Shown here: piece after piece, positions 18,138-26,136 of the stretch
Layout of the letters: every line of letters begins with the position of its first letter
Numbering within the stretch: the first letter of the stretch is position 1
Assembly (NCBI GenBank): GCA_001983455.1
Contig: LJDB01000043.1
Coordinates: 100,669 to 164,668 of the forward strand
DNA: 64,000 nt
Reading direction: 5' to 3'
Source: Candidatus Epulonipiscium fishelsonii
GTDB lineage: Bacteria; Bacillota; Clostridia; Lachnospirales; Cellulosilyticaceae
Program-made: the position numbers and the translations under genes
The notes under the pieces: model-generated
What the model was told of the DNA's origin: nothing
The model's database searches: none
What the model saw: the letters and a program-made list of their open reading frames with translations, nothing else

Positions 18138-18202
18138 TGTTTAGTATGTATTGTAGAACTAAAAATCCTATGAATTATTGGTTTTATGAACGATTTATAA
18201 TC

Positions 18203-18242
18203 TCTGAATGTATAGTTTTATTCATTTAAAACTATACTCAGA
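18203..18242 (+). promoter_or_regulatory. Stem-loop in the rpmF leader
   Basis: TCTGA(ATG)TATAGTTTT pairs with AAAACTATA(C)TCAGA around ATTCATTT. It could control L32 translation or stabilise the leader; no T-run follows, so it is not a terminator. Function is inferred only from position. Confidence 0.4.
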
Positions 18243-18281
18243 TATTTAAATTAGAATGTATAAGTTTTAGGAGGTGCAAAA

Positions 18282-18458
18282 ATGGCAGTACCAAAAAGAA
18301 AGACATCGAAAGCCCGTAGAAATAAACGTAAAGCAAACTGGAAACTTTCTCCACTTAATTTAACTAAATGTACTAAATGTGGTGAACTTATGATGCCTCA
18401 TAGAGTATGCAAAGCATGTGGTTCATATAAAGGACGTGCAGTAATTACTGTTGATTAA
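18282..18458 (+). CDS. rpmF: Ribosomal protein bL32
   Basis: A 58-aa small basic protein of the large subunit. It starts MAVPKRKTSKARRNKRKAN and carries the zinc-ribbon pairs CTKCGE and CKACGS, so it is the zinc-binding (C+) form. AGGAGG lies 7 nt before the ATG. plsX follows 91 bp on, the normal rpmF-plsX order. The DUF177/YceD gene usually found just before rpmF is absent. Confidence 0.98.
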   Translation: MAVPKRKTSKARRNKRKANWKLSPLNLTKCTKCGELMMPHRVCKACGSYKGRAVITVD

Positions 18459-18459
18459 A

Positions 18460-18483
18460 GAGACAGCCTTGGCTGTCTTTTTG
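18460..18483 (+). terminator. Hairpin after rpmF
   Basis: AGACAGCC-TTG-GGCTGTCT followed by four T. Likely a partial terminator that lowers plsX expression relative to rpmF. Confidence 0.75.
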
Positions 18484-18549
18484 TGTATAATTATAGAGAC
18501 AAATTGCTTTTTCAATAAATATTAGATAAATCTGAAAGGGTGTATACTT

Positions 18550-19536
18550 ATGAAAATTGCAGTAGATGTTATGAGCGGTGACAACGCTCCAGCAGAAATA
18601 ATTAAAGGATGTATAAAAGCTTTAGAGACTTGTTCTGCAAAGCTTATTCTTGTTGGCCAAAAACCTCTAATAAAGCAAGAATTACAAAAATATAAATATA
18701 ACAAAAACATGATAGAAATTGTTGATTGCAAAGAAGTTATAACCATGGAAGACTCTCCCGTTAATGCAATAAGGACTAAAAAAGATTCGTCAATGGTAGT
18801 AGGCTTAAACCTTGTAAAAAACAAAGAAGCTGATGGATTTGTATCAGCTGGAAATACAGGAGCTCTTTTGAGCGGAGGGACATTGCTTGTTGGTAGGATT
18901 AAAGGTGTACAACGTCCTGCTTTACCAGTGCTTCTTCCAACCAAAAAAGGATATACTTTACTTATAGACTGCGGAGCCAATATGGATTCTAAAGCAAGTT
19001 ATCTGCAACAATTTGCCCATATTGGAACCATTTATATGCAGGAATTTATGGACATAAAGAAACCAAAAGTTGGATTAATAAACGTAGGAGTTGAAGAAGA
19101 AAAAGGAAATTCTTTGACTAAAGAAACTTTTGCATTACTTAAAGAAGATAAAAAAATTAGATTTATTGGAAATATCGAAGCTAGAGAAATTTCTAATGGC
19201 AAAGCTGACATATTAGTATGTGATGCATTTGTCGGCAATGTTGTATTAAAATTTATGGAAGGATTTGGCTCTTGGATATTTTCGATTTTAAAAACAGAAT
19301 TTAAAAGGAGTTTAAAAACTAAAATTGCTGCTTTAATTATGAAGGATGGTATAAATAATCTAAAAAATAAATTTTATTATTCAGATAAGGGAGGCGCACC
19401 TCTTTTAGGAATAAAAGGGATTGTTATAAAGACTCATGGCAATGCTAAAGAAGCTGAAATATGTAGCACAATCCTGCAAGCGGAAAGCTTTGCTAAGAAT
19501 GAATTAATAGAGAAACTAACTAAAAATTTCCAATAA
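18550..19536 (+). CDS. plsX: Phosphate acyltransferase PlsX
   Basis: A 328-aa enzyme that transfers acyl groups from acyl-ACP to phosphate, giving acyl phosphate for PlsY in phospholipid synthesis. It shows the N-terminal IAVDVMSGDNAP, the VSAGNTGALLSGG loop, LIDCGANMDSKASYL, GLINVGVEEEKGN and GGAPLLGIKGI, all characteristic of PlsX. AAAGGG precedes the start. Upstream rpmF and downstream acpP reproduce the conserved fatty-acid/ribosome cluster; fabD, fabG and fabF do not follow here. Confidence 0.97.
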   Translation: MKIAVDVMSGDNAPAEIIKGCIKALETCSAKLILVGQKPLIKQELQKYKYNKNMIEIVDCKEVITMEDSPVNAIRTKKDSSMVVGLNLVKNKEADGFVSAGNTGALLSGGTLLVGRIKGVQRPALPVLLPTKKGYTLLIDCGANMDSKASYLQQFAHIGTIYMQEFMDIKKPKVGLINVGVEEEKGNSLTKETFALLKEDKKIRFIGNIEAREISNGKADILVCDAFVGNVVLKFMEGFGSWIFSILKTEFKRSLKTKIAALIMKDGINNLKNKFYYSDKGGAPLLGIKGIVIKTHGNAKEAEICSTILQAESFAKNELIEKLTKNFQ

Positions 19537-19608
19537 GAACAAAATCATACTACATCCAAAATCTGTATATAATGTTATCAAAGTATAATTTTTAAAAGAG
19601 GTGGAAAA

Positions 19609-19845
19609 ATGATATTAGATAGAGTAAAGGAGATTATTGCCGAACATCTAAATTGCTCTAAAGATAAGTTATCAGCTCGCACATCTTTTACTAATAATTT
19701 GAATGCAGATTCACTGGATGTATTTCAAATTATGATGGCTGTAGAAGCCGAGTTTAATATTGAAGTTAGCAACAAGGATGTAGAAAAAATTAAGACTATA
19801 GAAGATATAGTAACTTTAGTTAAACAAGCAAAAGGTCTAAATTAG
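19609..19845 (+). CDS. acpP: Acyl carrier protein
   Basis: A 78-aa acidic helical protein that carries acyl chains on 4'-phosphopantetheine. The attachment serine is in NADSLDVFQIMM (near residue 37). AGAGGTGG lies before the ATG. It follows plsX, whose substrate it delivers. The Val after DSLD is less usual than the common DSLDxVE pattern, but the fold motif is clear. Confidence 0.95.
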   Translation: MILDRVKEIIAEHLNCSKDKLSARTSFTNNLNADSLDVFQIMMAVEAEFNIEVSNKDVEKIKTIEDIVTLVKQAKGLN

Positions 19846-19879
19846 TTGTCTACTAAATCCTCATTCCTGTGAGGCCTAA

Positions 19880-19924
19880 TTCATGACAACGAATTTGGGA
19901 ACAACGTGCGTAAATTTGTTATTT
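19880..19924. repeat. Dispersed palindrome with GGAACAACGTG loop (copy D)
   Basis: TTCATGACAACGAATTTG, then GGAACAACGTG, then TAAATTTGTTAT. The arms differ from copies B and C by paired changes (GG/CC to GA/TT), which keeps the stem. It lies between acpP and rnc. Confidence 0.65.
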
Positions 19925-19999
19925 TTCATTAAACATAATTAATAAGAGTTGGTTTTATTAATTATTTATTTATTTAAAGAAGAGAAAAGAGATGAGATC

Positions 20000-20722
20000 A
20001 TGCCAACGTTTACAAATAGAAATGAACAATTAAATAGTTTAGAAAAAGTTATAGGATATAGTTTTGTAAACAAACAACTTTTAGAACAAGCTACAACCCA
20101 TAGCTCATATGCAAATGAACATAGAAATAAGAACATAAAAGACAATGAGCGGTTAGAATTTTTGGGGGATGCTATCTTAGATTTAATTGTAAGTTCTTAT
20201 TTATTCAAAAAGTATCCTCATCTGCAAGAGGGAGATCTATCAAAAAGTCGTGCGAGTATTGTATGTGAAGCTTCTTTGGCTGAAATTGCTAAGAAAGTAA
20301 ATGTCGGAAACTACATTTTGCTTGGAAAAGGTGAAGAAATGACGGGCGGAAGAAGTAGAAATTCTATTTTAGCAGATGCTTTTGAAGCAATTACTGGTGC
20401 TATATTTTTGGATGGAAGATATGATGCAGTGGAAGCTTTTCTAAATAAAACTCTTATATCAGAATATAATGATATTGCAATTGAAGAGCTTTACGCAGAT
20501 TATAAAACATTGCTACAAGAATTTATTCAACAATATAGTACTGAACCTATAAGATATGAAGTCACTGATGAAATTGGTCCAGACCATAACAAAGACTTCT
20601 ATGTTAGTGTATGGCATGGCAAATATGAATGTGGAAAAGGCTTAGGAAAAAGCAAAAAAGAAGCTGAGCAAAACGCTGCTCGTGGTGCTTTGAGAAAATT
20701 AAAGCCTGATAATAAAAAGTAA
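20000..20722 (+). CDS. rnc: Ribonuclease III
   Basis: A 240-aa double-strand-specific RNase that matures rRNA and regulates mRNAs. The catalytic domain shows ERLEFLGDAILDLIVS (signature with E and D) and a second DAFEAITGAIFLDG (Asp/Glu). The dsRNA-binding domain is at the C-terminus (DYKTLLQEFIQQ, GKGLGKSKKEAEQNAARGAL). I chose ATG at 20000 (MPTFTNRN) rather than the in-frame start 51 bp upstream because the extra 17 residues are hydrophobic and unlike the family. In most Firmicutes smc follows; here ftsY does. Confidence 0.96.
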   Translation: MPTFTNRNEQLNSLEKVIGYSFVNKQLLEQATTHSSYANEHRNKNIKDNERLEFLGDAILDLIVSSYLFKKYPHLQEGDLSKSRASIVCEASLAEIAKKVNVGNYILLGKGEEMTGGRSRNSILADAFEAITGAIFLDGRYDAVEAFLNKTLISEYNDIAIEELYADYKTLLQEFIQQYSTEPIRYEVTDEIGPDHNKDFYVSVWHGKYECGKGLGKSKKEAEQNAARGALRKLKPDNKK

Positions 20723-20749
20723 TTTATTATCAGGCTCTTTTTTTTTTTT
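20704..20749 (+). terminator. Strong terminator overlapping the rnc stop
   Basis: GCCTGATAATAAA pairs perfectly with TTTATTATCAGGC (13 bp), followed by a run of twelve T after TC. It separates rnc from ftsY. Confidence 0.9.
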
Positions 20750-20804
20750 CAGTTCTGTGTTAAAATTTAGGACACTGAAAATTATAAAAGGGGTTGATTT
20801 TTTT

Positions 20805-23279
20805 ATGTCTTTTTTCAAAAAATTATTTGGTAAGAAAGATAAGAAAGAAGAAAGTATAGAGCAAAATGTAGTTAGCAAGGAAGAAAAAACGAAAAAACAA
20901 ACTTTGCTTACAGAAGAAGTAAAAAGTAGCAGGGAAACAGAAAGGGAACGTCGTGAAAGAAGAATGAGGGAATTTGAAGAAAATAACCCTAGGGAAAGAA
21001 GACTGAGGGAGCTTGAAGAGGAAGAAAGACTTAGAGCAAGAGCATTAAATAACTATGAAGAGCCAGAACCTAATAAAAATCAGCTAGTAAAAGTTGAGGA
21101 AAGTAACAATAAAGAAACAAGAATTAAACAACTAGAAGAAGCGGAAAATCTTAGAAAAAGAGTTATAAAAGAAATTGAGAAAGAAAATCCTGAAGAAGTA
21201 TTAATAGAAGAATATAAAAAAGAAGAACTGCCGGAAATATTATCTGAAGAGTTGGAGGAAAAACCAGTTGAAATAGCTGCAAAACCTACAGAACCGACTA
21301 CTAAACAAACTAAAAAAGGTAGGCCTAAAAAGGTAACAAAAGAAGAACCTGTTAAAGAAGAGCTTGTGGAAACATTAGAAGAACAAGTTGAAATATTAAT
21401 TGAAGAACCAGTAAGTGAAAAACCTGCTGAACCAGCTACTAAAACATCTAAAAAATCTAAATCTAAAAAGGCTAAAAAAGAAACACTAGTTGAACAGAAC
21501 AAAGAAGAACCTATTGCGATATTAGAAGAGCTAGTACCAGAAGAGCCTGTTGCGATATTAGTTGAAGAAGTAGTAAGTGAAAAGCCTGCTGAATCAACTA
21601 CTAAAACATCTAAAAAATCTAAATCGAAAAAGGCTAAAAAAGAAACACTAGTTGAACAGAACAAAGAAGAACCTGTTGCGATATTAGAAGAGCTAGTACC
21701 AGAAGAGCCTGTTGAGGTATTAGTTGAAGAAGTAGTAATCGAAAAACCTACTGAGCCAACTACTACAAAACCTAAAAAGCCTAGATCTAAAAAGGCTAAA
21801 AAAGAAAAACCTGTTGAGTTAGTTGAACCGGCTAAAGAAGAGATAGTGAAAGAAGAGCCCGTTGAGATATTAGAAGAACTAGTACAAGAAGAGCCCGTTA
21901 AGATATTAGAAGAGATAGTGAAAGAAGAGCCCGTTGAGATATTAGAAGAGCTAGTACCAGAAGAACTTGTTGAGATATTAGAGGAAACTACTGAAACGCA
22001 CCAAGAACCTCCTTCTGAGGAAAAGACTAAAGAAAAGAAACCCAGAGGAAAATTCAATATTTTTAAAGCAATATTGGACAAACATGAAGAACATAAAGAA
22101 CATAAAGAACACTCAGTAGAGGAAAATCCTTCTGAAGTTATAACAGAAATATCACCTGTTGAAGTAACTACTTCAGAAGAGGAACTTCCATTAATTCCAG
22201 AAGTTGTAGAAGCTGAAGAAATTGAAGTGGAAGAAATTCCAGGCGAAGAAGAAGTTCCAAATGAAGAACCAGATGAGCCAGGCGAAAGTACCAAGCCTAA
22301 AAAAGCAGGCTTGTTTAAACGTTTATTTAGTGGACTTACAAAAACAAGGGACAACATAGTAAGTAGCATAGAAAATGTTTTGAAAAACTTTAAGAAGATT
22401 GACGAAGACTTATATGAAGAACTAGAAGAAACGTTAATAATGGCTGACTTTGGAGTGGATACCACTCTTGATATAATGGAAAAACTACGAGCTGTAGTTA
22501 AGGAAAATAAATTAACGGATGTTAGTGAATTAAATTATGCTTTACAAAAAATAATAAGTGATATTCTACTAGCACATGAAATTACGCCTGTAATTGTGGA
22601 GGACAAACCCAATGTTATACTAGTAATTGGAGTAAACGGTGCTGGTAAAACAACTACTATAGGTAAATTATCCTATCAATTTAAACAAGATGGAAAGAAA
22701 GTTGTGGTTGCAGCGGCTGATACATTTAGAGCTGCTGCAATTGAACAATTAAGCGTATGGGCTGATAGAGCAGGCGTTGAAATTGTTAAGCATGCAGAAG
22801 GGTCTGATCCAGCTTCTGTTGTGTATGATGGAATTGCTGCTGCAAAAGCAAGAAAGGCAGATATTTTAATTTGTGATACAGCAGGAAGACTCCAAAATAA
22901 AACTAATCTGATGAAAGAACTTGAAAAAATTGGTAAAATTATTGATAGAGAATATCCTGATGCACATAAAGAAGTTCTTATTGTTTTGGACGCAACTACT
23001 GGACAAAATGCAATTTCGCAAGTAAAAACGTTTAATGAAATTGCTAATGTGGATGGTATTGTTTTAACTAAACTGGATGGTACTGCTAAAGGTGGAGCAG
23101 TTGTAGGTATTTGTGGTTCAATGAATGTCCCTGTAAAATATATTGGTGTCGGTGAAAAAATTGAAGACTTACAAGTATTTAATCCACAGGCTTTTGCACA
23201 AGCATTATTTGCTACTGCTGAGCCCGTTTTAGAGGACGATACGGAAGAAAATGAAGAATTGGAAAGTAACGACCAATAG
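20805..23279 (+). CDS. ftsY: Signal recognition particle receptor FtsY with greatly expanded acidic A domain
   Basis: An 824-aa SRP receptor GTPase for membrane targeting. The NG domain is complete from about residue 500: amphipathic AGLFKRLFSGL helix, G1 GVNGAGKTTT near 609, DTFRAAA, DTAGR, LDATTGQ and TKLDGTAKGG. The N-terminus MSFFKKLFGKK looks like a membrane-touching helix. Between them about 480 residues are Glu/Lys/Pro/Val repeats, including two near-identical copies of a block starting KKSKSKKAKKETLVEQNKEE. Bacterial FtsY is commonly 300-500 aa. The start ATG at 20805 follows AAAAGGGG. This looks like repeat expansion of the A domain. Confidence 0.95.
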   Translation: MSFFKKLFGKKDKKEESIEQNVVSKEEKTKKQTLLTEEVKSSRETERERRERRMREFEENNPRERRLRELEEEERLRARALNNYEEPEPNKNQLVKVEESNNKETRIKQLEEAENLRKRVIKEIEKENPEEVLIEEYKKEELPEILSEELEEKPVEIAAKPTEPTTKQTKKGRPKKVTKEEPVKEELVETLEEQVEILIEEPVSEKPAEPATKTSKKSKSKKAKKETLVEQNKEEPIAILEELVPEEPVAILVEEVVSEKPAESTTKTSKKSKSKKAKKETLVEQNKEEPVAILEELVPEEPVEVLVEEVVIEKPTEPTTTKPKKPRSKKAKKEKPVELVEPAKEEIVKEEPVEILEELVQEEPVKILEEIVKEEPVEILEELVPEELVEILEETTETHQEPPSEEKTKEKKPRGKFNIFKAILDKHEEHKEHKEHSVEENPSEVITEISPVEVTTSEEELPLIPEVVEAEEIEVEEIPGEEEVPNEEPDEPGESTKPKKAGLFKRLFSGLTKTRDNIVSSIENVLKNFKKIDEDLYEELEETLIMADFGVDTTLDIMEKLRAVVKENKLTDVSELNYALQKIISDILLAHEITPVIVEDKPNVILVIGVNGAGKTTTIGKLSYQFKQDGKKVVVAAADTFRAAAIEQLSVWADRAGVEIVKHAEGSDPASVVYDGIAAAKARKADILICDTAGRLQNKTNLMKELEKIGKIIDREYPDAHKEVLIVLDATTGQNAISQVKTFNEIANVDGIVLTKLDGTAKGGAVVGICGSMNVPVKYIGVGEKIEDLQVFNPQAFAQALFATAEPVLEDDTEENEELESNDQ

Positions 23280-23284
23280 TGAAT

Positions 23285-23325
23285 AAAAAAAAGAGAAAGC
23301 CTAGGTATCTTTCTCTTTTTTTTAT
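23285..23325. terminator. Bidirectional terminator between ftsY and rqcH
   Basis: AAAAAAAGAGAAAG-CCTAGGTAT-CTTTCTCTTTTTTT; serves both convergent genes. Confidence 0.85.
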
Positions 23326-23335
23326 TCTAAGATAA

Positions 23336-25090
23336 TTATGCTTCTAAGCTAGTAACTAGTTTTTCATTTGGAGTTACAACTAAAGTTTTAAAATGTGTGT
23401 AAATAACCATACCAGGTTTGGCGTTAGGTATTTTCTTAATGTGTTTTTTTAAAGTATAGTCAATAGAAACGTTACTAGAGTTTTTGCTGCTACTAAAATA
23501 TGCTGCCAAAGATGCACACTCTAGTAAGTCTTGATTAGTAAGTTCATATTGGCTAGGTATTCTGACTATAACATGTGAGCCTGGAGCATCTTTAATGTGA
23601 AACCACATGTCAGTGGGTTTAGCATATTTCATTGTTAAACTATCATTTTGAAAATTATTTTTTCCTATATAAATTTCCAAATTTGACGAAGTTTTATATT
23701 TCATATACGGATTACTATTTCTAGGCAACTTCTTAGGATGTTTAGCTTTCTTTTTTAAATATCCCATTTGTATTAATTCTTGTCTAAGCTCAAGAATATC
23801 TGTTTCTGTTTCAAGCATGTCCAGTGAGATTAGAACAGAGTTTAAATAATCTAAGTCTTCAGCTATTACTTTTAATTGTTCAGTAGCTGCAACAAATGTA
23901 CGTTTTGCCTTATTATATATTTTAAAATAAGCTTGTGCATTTTCTATAGCTGTTTTTTTAGGATTAAGAGGTATTGTTATATCTTCATAAGGTTCAACAT
24001 AATAATTTTGTGTTGTAAAGCTATCGGCATTTTTGGCAATACTATACGAATAAGAAGTTAGAAGTTCCCCATAAATTTTATATAGTTCATTTGTTTCAGT
24101 GTCTTCAATAGCTTTTTGCTGTAGGGCTTGCTTTCTTTTTGCTCTATCAATAAAATTTTGGACTAACTTTCTTATATCGGATGTTTTTTGTGCCACGGTA
24201 AATCTTTGATTTCTTTTATAAATATATAGTTCTACAAGTTCACTTATGGAAATATATGACTGTTGATTTAAATTTTGGTATAATTCCAAAGGAAAACTAT
24301 AAAACTCAATCGGTAATTCTTCATCATCTGTATACAAAACAGGATTATAGGTTGCGTTTTTAACATCACTTATTATATCATTAAATACATTAAATAGTTG
24401 TTCAATTTCCGCTAAAGTAGCATTGGATCCTATTTTGTCTTCTTTAAAATTTGCTCTAAGACACATTTCTTGGGCTATAATTGGACTTATACCAGTATAA
24501 GAAGTATAAATGCATTTGAAAAAAGGTAAATCTTTTGTCTTAATTTGCACTATGAATTCTTCTTTAGAAGTAGAAAGTGGATTTAACTTATTTTGATTAC
24601 TAGGATAAGCATATTTATAATTTGGTAATATTGGACGAAGACTGCTTTTATCATATGATATGTGTTTAATACTATCTATTATCGTATTATACTCATTAAT
24701 AAAAATAAGGTTGCTATGTCTTCCCATGATTTCAAGAATAAGCTTTTTATTTTCTCGGTCTCCAAGTTCATTTACTGCTTCAATGTCAATTTCTACAATA
24801 CGCTCAAAATCAGGTTGAAAAATATTAATAATTTTTCCTCCAATAAGGTGCTTCCTCAAAAGCATACAAAACATTGGCGGACTTTCAGATGTATTTTCAG
24901 CTAAAGTTGACAAATTAAGTCTTGGGTAATAACTATGAGCATTAAGCACAAGTTTATGTTTTGTTCTGTTATTTCTTATAATCATAAGCAATTCTTCTTT
25001 TTCAGTTTGATAAATTTTGTCAATTCTTCCACCTAAAAGTGTTTGCTTTAGTTCATTTATAATATTAGATAAGACTATTCCGTCAAGCAT
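23336..25090 (-). CDS. rqcH: Rqc2 homologue RqcH (NFACT family, ribosome quality control)
   Basis: A 584-aa NFACT protein, once annotated as fibronectin-binding FbpA/YloA. RqcH binds stalled 50S subunits with peptidyl-tRNA and recruits tRNA-Ala for C-terminal alanine tails. Visible are the NFACT-N domain (LDGIVLSNIINEL, GGRIDKIYQ, LEIMGRHSNLIFIN), the central coiled coil, and the NFACT-R segment KYKTSSNLEIYIGKNNFQND plus DMWFHIKDAPGSHVIVR. GGGAGG precedes the ATG. It is divergent from gmk, as yloA is in Bacillus. Confidence 0.95.
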   Translation of the reverse strand: MLDGIVLSNIINELKQTLLGGRIDKIYQTEKEELLMIIRNNRTKHKLVLNAHSYYPRLNLSTLAENTSESPPMFCMLLRKHLIGGKIINIFQPDFERIVEIDIEAVNELGDRENKKLILEIMGRHSNLIFINEYNTIIDSIKHISYDKSSLRPILPNYKYAYPSNQNKLNPLSTSKEEFIVQIKTKDLPFFKCIYTSYTGISPIIAQEMCLRANFKEDKIGSNATLAEIEQLFNVFNDIISDVKNATYNPVLYTDDEELPIEFYSFPLELYQNLNQQSYISISELVELYIYKRNQRFTVAQKTSDIRKLVQNFIDRAKRKQALQQKAIEDTETNELYKIYGELLTSYSYSIAKNADSFTTQNYYVEPYEDITIPLNPKKTAIENAQAYFKIYNKAKRTFVAATEQLKVIAEDLDYLNSVLISLDMLETETDILELRQELIQMGYLKKKAKHPKKLPRNSNPYMKYKTSSNLEIYIGKNNFQNDSLTMKYAKPTDMWFHIKDAPGSHVIVRIPSQYELTNQDLLECASLAAYFSSSKNSSNVSIDYTLKKHIKKIPNAKPGMVIYTHFKTLVVTPNEKLVTSLEA

Positions 25091-25165
25091 AAAAAACCTC
25101 CCTTAGTTATGATAGTGTAAAATCTATTATAAAGTAGCGATATCAAAAAGTATATCACAATTTTT

Positions 25166-25194
25166 TTGTAAATAAAAGAAAGGTATGTTATAAT
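25166..25194 (+). promoter_or_regulatory. Promoter of gmk-rpoZ-priA-def
   Basis: TTGTAA (25166) and TATAAT (25189) with 17-bp spacing, about 30 bp before gmk. Confidence 0.7.
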
Positions 25195-25224
25195 AAAAAT
25201 CATATTTTTAGAAGGAGGCTTAAT

Positions 25225-25824
25225 ATGGAGGGACTAAAACTTGTTTTGTCTGGTCCGTCTGGTTCAGGAAAAGGAACAATTGTTCAAGAATTATTAAAAG
25301 ATGATAACTTTAAACTTTCCATATCTGCTACAACGCGGAATAAACGTGAAGGTGAAATTCATGGAGTACATTATTTTTATAAGACTAAAATTGAATTTGA
25401 AGAAATGATAAAAAATAATGAATTAATTGAATATGCTCATTTTTGTGACAATTATTATGGAACACCAAAGGCTTTTATAAACGAAGTGGTTAAAGAAGGA
25501 TTTGACATTATTTTGGAAATTGAAGTTCAGGGTGCTCTACAAGTAAAAAGAAGATATCCTGATGCCATTTTTATTTTTATTATGGCTCCGACTTTTGAGG
25601 AATTAAAAGAACGACTAATTAGTAGAAATACCGAACTGCCAGAAGTTGTAGAAAAAAGACTAGAAAGAGCTCGAGAAGAACTGCTGTTATTTAAAGAATA
25701 TGACTATATAGTGATAAATGATAGCTTAAAAGATGCTATTGAACAAATAAGATATATCACTAAATCAGAAAAATTAAAAAGCAAGCACTATAAAGAGCAT
25801 ATTCAATCAATGCTTGAAAATTAA
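25225..25824 (+). CDS. gmk: Guanylate kinase
   Basis: A 199-aa kinase phosphorylating GMP to GDP. P-loop GPSGSGKGT, SISATTRNKREGEIHGVHYFY (GMP-binding), EYAHFCDNYYGTPKA, LEIEVQGALQVK and the lid ERLISRNTE are all present. GAAGGAGG gives a strong ribosome site. First gene of a gmk-rpoZ-priA-def unit with gaps of 18 bp or less, or short overlaps. Confidence 0.97.
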   Translation: MEGLKLVLSGPSGSGKGTIVQELLKDDNFKLSISATTRNKREGEIHGVHYFYKTKIEFEEMIKNNELIEYAHFCDNYYGTPKAFINEVVKEGFDIILEIEVQGALQVKRRYPDAIFIFIMAPTFEELKERLISRNTELPEVVEKRLERAREELLLFKEYDYIVINDSLKDAIEQIRYITKSEKLKSKHYKEHIQSMLEN

Positions 25825-25842
25825 ATTTAAAGGAGACAATAT

Positions 25843-26136
25843 ATGTTACAACCATCGTATAATCAGATATTACAAAAATTGAATAGTGAGCCCAATGAAC
25901 CCCCAGTGACAAGCCGGTACTCTATTATAATTGCAACAGCAAGAAGAGCAAGGCAAATAATTGATATAGCAAACGAAACTTCCAACGCACGCAACCATGA
26001 AATAATTGACCCAGTACGTATTAAAAAGAAAGTTGAGTTAAATGAGAAGTTAAAAAGACAAAAACCTATATCTATTGCAGTTGATGAATTATATAGTGGA
26101 AAAATTAAGATAAAAGAGAGAGATAATGTTCTGTGA
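25843..26136 (+). CDS. rpoZ: RNA polymerase omega subunit
   Basis: A 97-aa small polymerase subunit that helps assemble beta-prime. It starts with MLQPSYNQILQ, then SRYSIIIATARRARQI, the omega signature helix, and PISIAVDELYSGKI. It lies 18 bp after gmk, and its last codons overlap priA by 11 bp. Confidence 0.94.
   Translation: MLQPSYNQILQKLNSEPNEPPVTSRYSIIIATARRARQIIDIANETSNARNHEIIDPVRIKKKVELNEKLKRQKPISIAVDELYSGKIKIKERDNVL

Noticed and set aside
21080..22465. A 461-codon frame on the minus strand
   Set aside because: Antisense shadow of the Glu/Lys-rich ftsY repeats, Ser/Thr-rich by base composition only.
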